A stretch of DNA of 36,734 bases, taken from the NCBI GenBank assembly GCA_012523605.1, contig JAAYTY010000078.1, positions 1 to 36,734 of the forward strand, given 5' to 3'. This DNA is from Candidatus Fermentibacterota bacterium. GTDB lineage: Bacteria > Fermentibacterota > Fermentibacteria > Fermentibacterales > Fermentibacteraceae. A program made the position numbers and the translations under genes. The first letter of the stretch is position 1. Every line of letters starts with the position of its first letter. The notes beneath the pieces are model-generated. The model saw nothing but the letters and a program-made list of their open reading frames with translations. It searched no databases and had not been told where the DNA came from. Positions 1 through 7,725 of this stretch are shown piece after piece.

Positions 1-2
1 AG

Positions 3-1250
3 CTGTTCCGCGGCTACGAGCACTGCGAGGACGAGGTGGTGGTGTACCACAGGCTGCCTGCCTGGGCGGGAGCCGCCGTCATCCGCGCGGCGGGATTCGG
101 ACTTGGCCGCCTTCGCGCGATCAGCCTGTCCTGCTCTCTTCTCCTTGCCGCACTCATGTGCCTCCCCTCCAGGGGCGGAAGGGCTTCGGCTGGGCCGGCC
201 GCCGTTCTGCTCCTGATGCCGGTGTTCTTCAGATTCGCCCGCATCTACCGCCCCGAAGCCATGCTGGCGCTCCTGGGCTGGACATGCTGGATGACCGTTG
301 ACCTTTCCGTGCGGAGGAGGTCCGCCGCCGCCGCGGCCGCCGGCGGAGCCATCTCCGGGTTGTGCATCCTCTCGCACCTCGACGGGGCGGCTTTCGCGGC
401 CGCCGGGGTTGTCACGCTGGCATGGCGGCGGAAGTGGCTCCATTCAGCGGTCTTCGCGGCATGCTCGCTGCTGGTGCTGACACCGTCTATCGCGCATGTG
501 GCATCGAGAACCGCCCTGTTCGCGGCGCAGTTCTCAGGGGAGCTGGCGGCGACCAAGACCTCCTTCGGACCCTTCACACCGCTTCTGAACATCCTCTCGG
601 AACACGAGAGGCTGTTCAGGGAGCCCGGGATGATCCTGACGACGCTGGCCGCCGCATCCTCTACGGCGTTCGGGGGCTGGAGGATTCGGTGGCGGGATTG
701 CTCCTGGTTCTATGCGTTCGCGGGTGCGGCGGCTGTCTCGCTGGCAGCGCTGTCGGCCGCGAAGGGGGTTAAGTACGGCATGCCCATACTGCCTTTCGCG
801 GCCTCGGAAATATGGATGGCGGTGCGGAGGATGGACCGCGGGGTTTCCGGCCCGAAAAGACGCGCCGTGCTTCTGCCCGTGGCGATGCTGGCCGCCTGGG
901 GGCTCTTCACCGACGCGAGGGAGACATTCGGCCCGCGGGAGCACATCCAGCCCGACAACGCGCTCGCCGGAGACATGATCCCTGACGGGGAGCCCTGCGC
1001 GGCTCCGTTCGGCTTCGTTTTCGACGAGATCGAAGAGCGGACCATCCATGCGCTTTACCTCGCACGGCTGGAGGGCGGCGGCGCGCTGGATTCGGAGGGG
1101 CTGGCGCGCTTCGTACGGGCGCGGAACACTGAGTACGCGGTGATCGACGGATACTGGAAAAGACAGATCGGGGGCGCTCCGGACACCGCCCTCTGGGATC
1201 TCGTCGGCTCCACTCCCGGCGGCCTGGAAGTCTACCACCTCCGTCAATAG
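3..1250 (+). CDS. Partial multi-pass membrane protein, glycosyltransferase family 39-like (5' end outside window)
   Basis: The reading frame is open to the left edge, so the true start is missing; a GTG at 36 is only an internal candidate. The visible 416 codons contain many hydrophobic segments separated by short basic loops (RWRIRW-like, RRKW) and end in a soluble C-terminal part of about 100 residues. The start of the visible part (HCEDEVVVYHRLP) and the later YRPEAML segment resemble the acidic first loop and the RPE motif of ArnT/PMT-type lipid-linked sugar transferases of the inner membrane. Function is inferred from topology and these short motifs only; substrate unknown. It converges on pfkA, with 114 bp between the stop codons. 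Confidence 0.6.
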   Translation: MFRGYEHCEDEVVVYHRLPAWAGAAVIRAAGFGLGRLRAISLSCSLLLAALMCLPSRGGRASAGPAAVLLLMPVFFRFARIYRPEAMLALLGWTCWMTVDLSVRRRSAAAAAAGGAISGLCILSHLDGAAFAAAGVVTLAWRRKWLHSAVFAACSLLVLTPSIAHVASRTALFAAQFSGELAATKTSFGPFTPLLNILSEHERLFREPGMILTTLAAASSTAFGGWRIRWRDCSWFYAFAGAAAVSLAALSAAKGVKYGMPILPFAASEIWMAVRRMDRGVSGPKRRAVLLPVAMLAAWGLFTDARETFGPREHIQPDNALAGDMIPDGEPCAAPFGFVFDEIEERTIHALYLARLEGGGALDSEGLARFVRARNTEYAVIDGYWKRQIGGAPDTALWDLVGSTPGGLEVYHLRQ

Positions 1251-1364
1251 GGGTCGGAGTTAACTTCGTTAACTTCGAGCCCGCCGGGATGGCGCAAGTC
1301 TCTTTCCCGCTTGAACTCCAGAGAGATGTCATTCCGAACCGGCTAATATGGGCCGGAGCCGACT
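1251..1364. other. Convergent intergenic region with small hairpins
   Basis: This spacer separates the plus-strand membrane protein from minus-strand pfkA. It holds a perfect tandem 9-bp repeat (GTTAACTTC, 1259-1276) that can fold as a 6-bp hairpin (1258-1263 with 1269-1274). A second 5-bp GC hairpin (339-343 with 352-356 of the second kilobase, i.e. 1339-1343 with 1352-1356) lies just past the pfkA stop. Neither has a U-tract, so a classical intrinsic terminator cannot be claimed for either gene. I see no other gene here. Confidence 0.4.
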
Positions 1365-2339
1365 CTATACGAGCAGGGAGGCCAGTTTCAGGAGGATGGG
1401 GTCGAGCTCCTTGCGGCGCTCCCAGGCGCAGGGCAGAGGGTGCCGGACGATTCGGCCGCCCGTTTCTCCGACCATGCAGGGCGCACTGCCCTCCAGCAGG
1501 GCTTCCACGGCGGCCCATCCAAGCTTGGTCGCGAGAACCCTGTCGGAGGTCGTGGGAGAGCCGCCTCTCTGGACGTGGCCGAGAACGGTGACATGGCAGT
1601 CGAGACCCTCGCGCGACTTGAGTTCCGCGGCGATCCCGAGGGCATTGCCGGCGTCGTCTCCCTCCGCCACCACCATTATGCTCGAAAGCCTGCCCTCGGC
1701 CTTCCGCCTTCTGATGGTCTCGGCGATGGAGTGGATGTCGGTTCTCGTCTCGGGGAGCAGGATGGCCTCCGCGCCCGAGCCGATGCCCGCCTCCAGCGCG
1801 ATGTAACCGGCCCGCCTGCCCATGACCTCTACGATGAAGAGCCGCTCGTGCGCCGCGGCGGTGTCTCTTATGCGATCCAGCGCCTCGAGGGCGGTATTGA
1901 CCGCGGTGTCGTATCCGATCGTGAAATCGGTGCCCCATATGTCGTTGTCGATCGTGCCCGGCACTCCCACGACAGCCACGCCATGCTCGCGGGCAAGCGC
2001 ATCCGCCCCATGGAAGGTGCCTTCCCCCCCGATGGCCACAAGGCCGCCGACGCCCCTCCTGGCGCGGTTCGCGGCCGCGGCGGCGCGTCCTTCAGGCGAC
2101 AGGACTCTGTCGCTGCGCGCGGCGTGGAGGATAGTTCCACCCCGCTGCAGGATGTTGCTCACGTCGTTCTTGCCGAGGGTCGTGAACCTGTCGTCCATGA
2201 GGCCCTCGAAGCCGTGAAGCGAGCCGAGAACGGAAAGGCCGTGAGCGAGCGCCGATCTCGTCACGGCCCTGATGCAGGCATTCATCCCCGGGGCGTCGCC
2301 TCCGCTGGTGAGGACGGCGATCGTTCCCGGAGCATTCAT
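1365..2339 (-). CDS. pfkA: ATP-dependent 6-phosphofructokinase
   Basis: Phosphorylates fructose 6-phosphate to fructose 1,6-bisphosphate, the committed step of glycolysis, in the cytosol. At 324 residues it has the usual length of the short bacterial PFKs. Visible motifs are the N-terminal GGDAPGMNA loop (13-21), GGEGT at 104-108, the catalytic PGTIDND (D131 as the general base) and MGRRAGY. Gly107 in GGEGT, and Gly rather than Lys before TIDND, point to ATP rather than pyrophosphate as phosphoryl donor; the Glu in place of the usual Asp (GGDG) is seen in some other PFK clades. The ATG lies 4 bp after the rplQ stop, so it is the last gene of the ribosomal array and probably translationally coupled to it. 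Confidence 0.95.
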   Translation of the reverse strand: MNAPGTIAVLTSGGDAPGMNACIRAVTRSALAHGLSVLGSLHGFEGLMDDRFTTLGKNDVSNILQRGGTILHAARSDRVLSPEGRAAAAANRARRGVGGLVAIGGEGTFHGADALAREHGVAVVGVPGTIDNDIWGTDFTIGYDTAVNTALEALDRIRDTAAAHERLFIVEVMGRRAGYIALEAGIGSGAEAILLPETRTDIHSIAETIRRRKAEGRLSSIMVVAEGDDAGNALGIAAELKSREGLDCHVTVLGHVQRGGSPTTSDRVLATKLGWAAVEALLEGSAPCMVGETGGRIVRHPLPCAWERRKELDPILLKLASLLV

Positions 2340-2343
2340 CGCG

Positions 2344-2820
2344 CTAGAACTTCCCGGCCTTCCGGCCCCTCCCCGCGGAGCTCTGCTTCTTCTCGCGCTC
2401 CTCGCGTTCGGCCTTCCTGTCCTTCTTCGCCTTCTTCTCCTTCTCCTCGGGCTTGAAGGCGACAGGTGAATCGACCAGCTCGAGCATGCATGCCTCGGCG
2501 GCGTCGCCCACGCGAGGACCCAGCTTCAGAATCCTGGTGTAGCCGCCGGGACGGGCGGCGTACCGGGGGCCCAGGTCGTTGAAGACCTTTCTGACGGCTT
2601 CGGCACCGTACACCGACGCCGCGACTATCCTCCGGGCGTGGAGGGTGTCCGTCTTGCCGCGGGTGATGATCTTCTCGACCATGCTCCGGGCGGCCCTGGC
2701 CTTTGCCGGACTCGTCGTGACCCGCTCCTTGAGGATGATAGAGGTGACGAGGTTCCTGAGCATCCTCACCCTGTCGTCACGCCTTAGTCCCAGCTTGGGT
2801 GTGTTCTTCCTGTGGCGCAT
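2344..2820 (-). CDS. rplQ: 50S ribosomal protein L17
   Basis: Large-subunit protein near the peptide exit tunnel. The start MRHRKNTPKLG and the following segment up to about residue 120 (GGYTRILKLGPRVGDAAEA) are typical L17. At 158 residues it is longer than the usual 116-130. The extra length is a C-terminal tail from about residue 124 made almost only of Lys, Glu and Arg, probably disordered and RNA-contacting. It follows rpoA after 21 bp, the standard alpha-operon order, and precedes pfkA by 4 bp. Confidence 0.97.
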   Translation of the reverse strand: MRHRKNTPKLGLRRDDRVRMLRNLVTSIILKERVTTSPAKARAARSMVEKIITRGKTDTLHARRIVAASVYGAEAVRKVFNDLGPRYAARPGGYTRILKLGPRVGDAAEACMLELVDSPVAFKPEEKEKKAKKDRKAEREEREKKQSSAGRGRKAGKF

Positions 2821-2841
2821 AAGGGGATCTCCTTGCTGTTC

Positions 2842-3771
2842 CTAGTCCTCGCCGAGCTCCATGCCGTACTGCTCGAGAAACTCGCTGATGAGCTTCAGCG
2901 ACGCCTGCCCGAGATTCGGCAGCGAGAGCAGATCCGAGGGGGTTTTCGCGGCCAGATCCTCCAGCGTCTCGATGCCCCCCGCCTCGAGGACGTTGACTAT
3001 CCTGGGCGAAAGCGCGGTGTCGCGCAGGGAAGTGTCGCCCGAGACCTCCTCCTGCTCATCCTCCGAGCCGGGCTCCTTGCCGAGTATGAGCTCGAAGTGC
3101 TTCACGAGAATGTCGCAGGCTCTTGAGAGTGCGTCCTGGGGAGTGATGCTCCCGTCGGTCTCGATATCCATCGTCAGGCTGTCGAAGTCGGTCCGGTCGC
3201 CTACGCGGGCGGGGTCGACCGAGTAGTTGACCTTGCGCACGGGGCCGAACCAGGAATCGAGGAGGATCTCTCCTATCTCCTTGCCCCGGCCCGCATCGTA
3301 CCACTCCTCCGCCGTGACGTAGCCCTTGCCTTTCTCGACGGTTATCTCGAGCTTCAAGCGGCTTCCGGGGCGGATCTCCGCGATCACCTGGTCGGGGTCC
3401 AGGATCTCGACGCAGGAGTCGCCCTTCAGGTCGGCGCTACGGGCCGTCGCGGGGCCCTTCATGTCCAGCCTGAGCCTTGCGGAACCCGTCCCCTCGTGCT
3501 TCAGGTCGAGGGATTTGATGTTGAGGATGATGTCGGGCACATCCTGGAAGACCCCGGGAATCGTCGTGAACTCGTGGCTCGCGCCCTCGATCTTCACCGA
3601 GACCGGTGCGGCGCCCTCGAGCGACGAGAGCAGCACCCTCCTCAGCGCGTTCCCCAGGGTTCGGCCGAATCCGCGCTCAAGGGGCTTGATCACTATCCTG
3701 CCGCGCTTGTCGGTCGACTCCTCGTCATCCCAGGCGATTCGATCCGGCAGATGAAGGCTCCTGTATTCCAT
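2842..3771 (-). CDS. rpoA: DNA-directed RNA polymerase alpha subunit
   Basis: Alpha dimerises to scaffold beta and beta-prime. The N-terminal domain (about 1-230) shows the conserved KPLERGFGRTLGNALRR block at 29-45. An acidic linker (about 233-247) leads to a C-terminal domain at 248-305 with two helix-hairpin-helix motifs. By alignment with E. coli, Arg257 and Asn260 correspond to the DNA-contacting Arg265 and Asn268. The PNLGKKS loop is PNLGQAS here, so both lysines (K297, K298) are missing. Length 309 is slightly short but complete. It follows rpsK directly because rpsD is not present between them; the 81-bp gap holds a strong hairpin. Confidence 0.97.
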   Translation of the reverse strand: MEYRSLHLPDRIAWDDEESTDKRGRIVIKPLERGFGRTLGNALRRVLLSSLEGAAPVSVKIEGASHEFTTIPGVFQDVPDIILNIKSLDLKHEGTGSARLRLDMKGPATARSADLKGDSCVEILDPDQVIAEIRPGSRLKLEITVEKGKGYVTAEEWYDAGRGKEIGEILLDSWFGPVRKVNYSVDPARVGDRTDFDSLTMDIETDGSITPQDALSRACDILVKHFELILGKEPGSEDEQEEVSGDTSLRDTALSPRIVNVLEAGGIETLEDLAAKTPSDLLSLPNLGQASLKLISEFLEQYGMELGED

Positions 3772-3803
3772 CTGGTACCCCCGACCGGAAGCTGAGGAAT
3801 CGG

Positions 3804-3834
3804 CCCGTCCCGGGCCTGCCGGGCCAGGAACGGG
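3804..3834 (-). other. Strong intergenic hairpin between rpsK and rpoA
   Basis: On the transcribed strand an 8-bp stem (CCCGTTCC with GGGACGGG, one G-U pair) continues through a 1x1 mismatch into a 4-bp GGCC/GGCC stem with a 5-nt loop. It occupies the place where rpsD stands in many bacteria. No U-run follows, so it is more likely an RNA-processing, stability or regulatory element than a terminator. The role is inferred. Confidence 0.5.
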
Positions 3835-3852
3835 TCGTTACTACTACCTGTC

Positions 3853-4257
3853 CTACATCCTGCGCCGCTTGGGCGGACGGCAGCCGTTGTGAGGGATCTT
3901 CGTGATGTCCTTTACGCCGGTGACCTCGAGCGAGGTGGACTGGAGAGCCCTGACGGCGGACTCGCGACCGCTTCCCGGCCCCCGGACCCAGACCTCGACT
4001 CGCTTCAGACCGGCCTCGAGAGCCCTCTCGGCGGCCTGAACCGCGGCCTGGCTGGCCGCGAAGGCCGTTCCCTTCCGGGTGCCCTTTACGCCGGTCGTCC
4101 CGCCGCTCGACCACGTGATGACATTCCCCTTCAGGTCGGTGATCGTGATCATGGTGTTGTTGAAAGAAGACTTCACGTGGGCGATGCCGTTCGTGTCGGT
4201 GACCCTGGCAATCTTCCTGGCCGCTGTCCTGGCCCTGGCCGCCTGTGGCTTCGGCAA
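3853..4257 (-). CDS. rpsK: 30S ribosomal protein S11
   Basis: Small-subunit platform protein that contacts the mRNA in the E-site region. The 134-residue product has the family core (GIAHVKSSFNNTMITITD, WSSGG, GVKGTRKGTAFAAQ-like segment) and the universal end IPHNGCRPPKRRR. The start is a TTG at 4257; an AGGAGG element sits 5 nt upstream and the protein begins in register with other S11 proteins, which supports this unusual codon. It follows rpsM in standard order, but rpoA follows instead of rpsD. Confidence 0.97.
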   Translation of the reverse strand: MPKPQAARARTAARKIARVTDTNGIAHVKSSFNNTMITITDLKGNVITWSSGGTTGVKGTRKGTAFAASQAAVQAAERALEAGLKRVEVWVRGPGSGRESAVRALQSTSLEVTGVKDITKIPHNGCRPPKRRRM

Positions 4258-4275
4258 GGCTTCCTCCTGTTCTTC

Positions 4276-4641
4276 TTAGCGCTTCTTCATGTGCCCGACG
4301 CGCGGTCCCTTGCGGGTGCGGGCATTAGTGTGGGTTCGCTGGCCGCGAACGGGCAGGCCGCGCCTGTGCCTGAGCCCGCGATAAGAGCTGATGTCCATGA
4401 GCCTCTTGCGATTCATGGCTATCTCGGCCCTGAGCGCGCCCTCCACCTTGTACTCTGCGTCTATGATGTGCCTCAGCGCGGCGACCTCGTCCTCGGTGAG
4501 GTCGTCCGTCTTCTTTTCCGGCGGAATGTCGGTCTTCGAGAGGATTTCCTTCGAGACGGACAGCCCTATGCCGAAGATGTACGGCAGCGCATAGACGATC
4601 TGCTTGTTCCTGGGGAGATCGATACCCGAAATCCTCGCCAC
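4276..4641 (-). CDS. rpsM: 30S ribosomal protein S13
   Basis: Head protein of the small subunit that forms bridges to L5 and touches P-site tRNA. The start ARISGIDLPRNKQ and the C-terminal RGLRHRRGLPVRGQRTHTNARTRKG block (described in parts: RGLPVRGQ, TNARTRKG) are diagnostic. Length 121 is normal. The start codon is GTG at 4641 with a GGAGG about 9 nt upstream. It opens the alpha-operon part of the array after rpmJ. Confidence 0.97.
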   Translation of the reverse strand: MARISGIDLPRNKQIVYALPYIFGIGLSVSKEILSKTDIPPEKKTDDLTEDEVAALRHIIDAEYKVEGALRAEIAMNRKRLMDISSYRGLRHRRGLPVRGQRTHTNARTRKGPRVGHMKKR

Positions 4642-4668
4642 TCTGGTCTACCTCCAGCCCTGCCGGCG

Positions 4669-4785
4669 TCAGCCCTGACGCTGCTTGTGCTTGGGGTTGC
4701 GGGGGCATATGACCAGCACCTTGCCCTCGCGCCGGATGATCCTGCAGTACTCGCATATCTTCTTGACGGACGAGCGGACCTTCAT
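4669..4785 (-). CDS. rpmJ: 50S ribosomal protein L36 (zinc-binding form)
   Basis: A 38-residue protein beginning MKVRSSVKKICEYC and ending NPKHKQRQG. It carries the L36 zinc site: C11 and C14, with C27 and H33 completing the usual C-x2-C-x12-C-x-H-like arrangement, so it is the zinc-binding (C+) form. It lies between infA (10-bp gap) and rpsM (27-bp gap), the order found in most bacteria. The GGGG element 7-10 nt upstream of the ATG is a modest ribosome binding site. Confidence 0.95.
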   Translation of the reverse strand: MKVRSSVKKICEYCRIIRREGKVLVICPRNPKHKQRQG

Positions 4786-4795
4786 AGCAGTTCCC

Positions 4796-5020
4796 CTACT
4801 TGTAGCGGTAGGTTATCCGGCCGCGCGTGAGGTCGTACGGCGACAGCTCCACGGTTACCCGGTCTCCCACCAGGATCCTGATGTAATTCATCCTCATCTT
4901 GCCCGATACATGACAGAGCACTATGTGCCCCTCGGGCTTGTCGAGCCTCACCCTGCACATGTTGTTGGGCAGAGTCTCGGCTACCGTGCCGTCGACTACC
5001 ACCCCCTGGTCCTTAGCCAC
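4796..5020 (-). CDS. infA: Translation initiation factor IF-1
   Basis: Small OB-fold protein that binds the A site of the 30S subunit during initiation. The C-terminal SGKMRMNYIRIL and DRVTVELSPYDLTRGRITYRYK regions (given in parts) are almost invariant in the family. I chose the GTG at 5020 (MAKDQG, 74 residues) because GAGG lies 5 nt upstream and the N-terminus then matches other IF-1 proteins. A second GTG at 5026 overlaps that ribosome binding site and would give 76 residues. It probably also has its own promoter in the end of map. Confidence 0.96.
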   Translation of the reverse strand: MAKDQGVVVDGTVAETLPNNMCRVRLDKPEGHIVLCHVSGKMRMNYIRILVGDRVTVELSPYDLTRGRITYRYK

Positions 5021-5054
5021 CGACACCTCTTTCTGGGAGCTTTGCAGAATTCAT

Positions 5055-5084
5055 AATATCTTTGTTCCCAGCCTATGCCGTCAA
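5055..5084 (-). promoter_or_regulatory. Putative internal sigma70-like promoter upstream of infA
   Basis: TTGACG at 5079-5084 (overlapping the last map codons) and GATATT at 5055-5060 are separated by 18 bp. The stretch is conspicuously AT-rich for this genome and lies in the 52-bp map/infA gap. A 6-bp inverted repeat (5033-5038 with 5066-5071) encloses the -10 region. Inference from motif only. Confidence 0.4.
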
Positions 5085-5810
5085 CACTACGGGATCGCTT
5101 CCCGAGACCATTATCGTGTGCTCGGCGTGCGCCGAAAGCCTTCCGTCGGCGGTCACCACCGTCCATCCGTCATCCAGCACCCGCACTTGCCATGTTCCCG
5201 CGTTCACCATCGGCTCTATGGCCAGGGCCATGCCGTCGGTGAGCTTCTCCCCGCGCCCCGGCGTGCCGAAGTTCGGCACCTGCGGAGGCTCGTGGAGCTT
5301 CCGGCCTATGCCGTGTCCTACGAGATCGCGGACGACCGCGAACCCCCTGCTCTCCACGTAGTCCTGGACGGCGCTGCCAACGTCGCCCAGCCTGTTCCCG
5401 CACACCGCGGCGCAGATGCCCCTGCGCCTTGCTTCATAGGTGACCTCCACCAGCTCGTCGGCGCTCCTGCTCGGCGCGGCCCCCACGAAGAAGCTGTCGG
5501 CGGCGTCGCCGTGGTAGCCGTCCTTGAAGACGCCCACGTCGATGCTCACAAGCGAGCCCTCCTTCAGCCTTCTGCCACTCGGTATCCCGTGCACCACTTC
5601 CGAATCGATGGAGATGCACACCGCCGCCGGATAGCCGTGGTATCCCAGAAAGGAGGGTCTGCCCTTCTCCGAAGAGATGATCGCCCTCGCAAGCGAATCC
5701 ATCTCCGCGGTGGTGACGCCAGGGGCGGCGAAGGCCCTGAGCTCGTCGAGCACCTTCCGCACGATCCTGCCCGACTCGCGCATCTTCGCGAGCCTGGCCC
5801 CGCCCGTCAT
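5073..5810 (-). CDS. map: Methionine aminopeptidase, type I
   Basis: Removes the N-terminal methionine from nascent proteins at the ribosome exit. The 245-residue protein has the type I pita-bread fold length. The metal ligands are all present by alignment with E. coli MetAP: D91 (SIDVG), D102 (HGDAAD), H166 (GHGIG), E199 (AIEPM) and E230 (AEHT), with the catalytic His at 74 (VVHGIP). The ATG overlaps the adk stop as ATGA at 5810, implying translational coupling. The secY-adk-map-infA order is standard for the spc operon. Confidence 0.97.
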   Translation of the reverse strand: MTGGARLAKMRESGRIVRKVLDELRAFAAPGVTTAEMDSLARAIISSEKGRPSFLGYHGYPAAVCISIDSEVVHGIPSGRRLKEGSLVSIDVGVFKDGYHGDAADSFFVGAAPSRSADELVEVTYEARRRGICAAVCGNRLGDVGSAVQDYVESRGFAVVRDLVGHGIGRKLHEPPQVPNFGTPGRGEKLTDGMALAIEPMVNAGTWQVRVLDDGWTVVTADGRLSAHAEHTIMVSGSDPVVLTA

Positions 5811-6424
5811 TCCAATCCCCGAAGCAGGTTCTCCATCCTGACCCAGACCTCCTGCTCCGTCCCCGTACCGTCTATCCTGTGCAAGCGGTCCCCGTAGAAG
5901 GCCGCGAGCGGAGCCGTGCTGGAGCGGTACTCGGCCAGTCTCCTGCGCACGACCTCCTCGCCGTCATCCGGTCTCGCGGAAAGCGGGCCGCCGCACGACG
6001 GGCACACGCCCCCGTGGGACACCGATCCCGTGAATCCGCAGGCGCTGCAGAACGCCCTCGAGGAGAGCCTCCGAACGACCTCCGCGTCGGGCACCTCCAG
6101 AAGAAGGGCGCTGCTCAGGCGCCTTCGGGGGCCGAGGTACTCGTCCAGCCGGCGCGCCTGCATCAGGTTCCTCGGATAGCCGTCGAGCAGGAAGCCTTCG
6201 GCCGAGTCCAGGCGCGAGAAGACCAGCTCGTTCACTATCCCGTCGCTCACCAGGGCTCCGCTTCGCACTATCCCGCCGACCCTGAGACCCAGCTCGGTTC
6301 CCGCGGATATCTCCTCCCGGAGGATGTTTCCGGTGGAGAGGTGGACCAGCCCGAACCTCGAGCAGATCCTTGCCGCCTGAGTGCCCTTGCCGGAGCCCGG
6401 AGGCCCGAACAGGACCAGTCTCAT
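5807..6424 (-). CDS. adk: Adenylate kinase with zinc-binding lid
   Basis: Interconverts ATP + AMP and 2 ADP. The 205-residue frame starts MRLVLFGPPGSGKGTQA: P-loop GPPGSGKGT at 8-16. AMP-binding TGN follows at 31-33, DGYPRN at 81-86 (usually DGFPR). The lid carries four cysteines, C126-x2-C129 and C141-x2-C144, a structural zinc site, but it is shorter than the usual lid. The RPDD segment at 151-154 follows. The start ATG overlaps the secY stop as ATGA at 6424. A longer frame running upstream is only the shadow of secY. Confidence 0.96.
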   Translation of the reverse strand: MRLVLFGPPGSGKGTQAARICSRFGLVHLSTGNILREEISAGTELGLRVGGIVRSGALVSDGIVNELVFSRLDSAEGFLLDGYPRNLMQARRLDEYLGPRRRLSSALLLEVPDAEVVRRLSSRAFCSACGFTGSVSHGGVCPSCGGPLSARPDDGEEVVRRRLAEYRSSTAPLAAFYGDRLHRIDGTGTEQEVWVRMENLLRGLE

Positions 6425-7725
6425 CGCCTTCCTCTGATCCTGCCCTTCGCGAGGAATCCATCGTAGTGACGCATCAGCAGATGGGTCTCGATCTGCCGCA
6501 GCGTCTCGAGAGCCACTCCGACGACGATCAGGAGGCTCGTTCCACCGAAACGGAAATTGATATGCGCGTTCCGGAGGAGGATCATCGGAAGGATGGCGAT
6601 GATCGCCAGAAAGATCGAGCCCGGCAGAGTGACCCTGATCAGAACCTTCTCGATGTAGTCCGCCGTGCTCTTGCCCGGCTTGCGGCCGGGGATGAAGCCG
6701 CCGTACTTCTTCATGTTCTCGGCAAGGTCCTGCGGGTTGAACACGATAGCCGTATAGACGAAGGTGAATAGGATGATGAGGGCCGAGTACACGAACATGT
6801 AGAGGAAGCTGGAGGGGGAGAAGAATCTGTGCACCGTGTCCACGATGCCCGAATTGGGGAAGAACATCGCGATGCTCGACGGGAACATGAGGAATGACTG
6901 CGCGAAGATGATCGGGATGACGCCCGCGGTGTTCAGCCGGAGCGGGATGTGGGTGCTCTGCCCGCCGAAGACCTTCCTGCCCCTCACCTGCTTCGCGTAG
7001 GTCACCGGGATCTTCCGCTGGGCCTCGGTCATCAGCACCACGAAGGCAACCACGGCGAACATGAAAACAGAGATGAAGATGGCCGAGACGAAGGAAGTCT
7101 GCTGGAGGACGAACACGTCCCTGTAGAACGAGAATACGGCGGAGGGGATGTCGCCCACTATGCCGGCGAAGATGATGAGGCTTATGCCGTTTCCGATTCC
7201 CCTCTCGGTTATCCTCTCGCCCAGCCACATGACGAAGATCGTGCCCGTGATCAGCGTCATCACCGTCTGGAGGGTGAAGCCGATGCCGGGATAGGGCACT
7301 ACGCCCGGGATCTGCGAGTTGAGGCTCACGATGTACTGGGTGATACCGAGACCCTGGATGAGACCCAGCCCCACCGTCGAATACCTCGTTATCTCCGTCA
7401 TCTTCTGGCGTCCGGCCTCGCCCTCCTTCTTCAGCCTCTCGAAGTAGGGCATCACCGAAGTGAGGAGCTGTATGATGATCGAGGCCGAGATGTAGGGCAT
7501 TATGCCCAGAGAGAAGATGCTCGCCCTGCTCAGGGCTCCGCCCACGAACAGGTTGTACACATCCATCAGGTTGCCCGTGCCGCTCATGGCCGACTGCAGG
7601 AGCTGGAGGTTCACTCCGGGTACGGTGATGAACCCTCCCAGCCGGTAGACCGCCAGCAGGAGGAGCGTGTAGAAGATCTTCTTCCTCAGCTCGGGAATCC
7701 TGAAGATGTTCTCGAAACCGCGCAT
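6421..7725 (-). CDS. secY: Protein translocase subunit SecY
   Basis: Channel of the Sec translocon in the inner membrane. The 434-residue protein has ten predicted membrane segments; the N-terminal FENIFRIPELRKKI, the plug/TM2 region IFSLGIMPYISASIIIQLL, the loop GEAGRQKMTEITRY and GGFIPGRKPGKST are family signatures. The cytosolic loops with RKIPVTYAKQVRGRK provide the ribosome and SecA contacts. I chose the ATG at 7725, which overlaps the rplO stop (TGATG); the upstream extension to 7800 lies inside rplO. Partner secE is in the same array. Confidence 0.97.
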   Translation of the reverse strand: MRGFENIFRIPELRKKIFYTLLLLAVYRLGGFITVPGVNLQLLQSAMSGTGNLMDVYNLFVGGALSRASIFSLGIMPYISASIIIQLLTSVMPYFERLKKEGEAGRQKMTEITRYSTVGLGLIQGLGITQYIVSLNSQIPGVVPYPGIGFTLQTVMTLITGTIFVMWLGERITERGIGNGISLIIFAGIVGDIPSAVFSFYRDVFVLQQTSFVSAIFISVFMFAVVAFVVLMTEAQRKIPVTYAKQVRGRKVFGGQSTHIPLRLNTAGVIPIIFAQSFLMFPSSIAMFFPNSGIVDTVHRFFSPSSFLYMFVYSALIILFTFVYTAIVFNPQDLAENMKKYGGFIPGRKPGKSTADYIEKVLIRVTLPGSIFLAIIAILPMILLRNAHINFRFGGTSLLIVVGVALETLRQIETHLLMRHYDGFLAKGRIRGRR

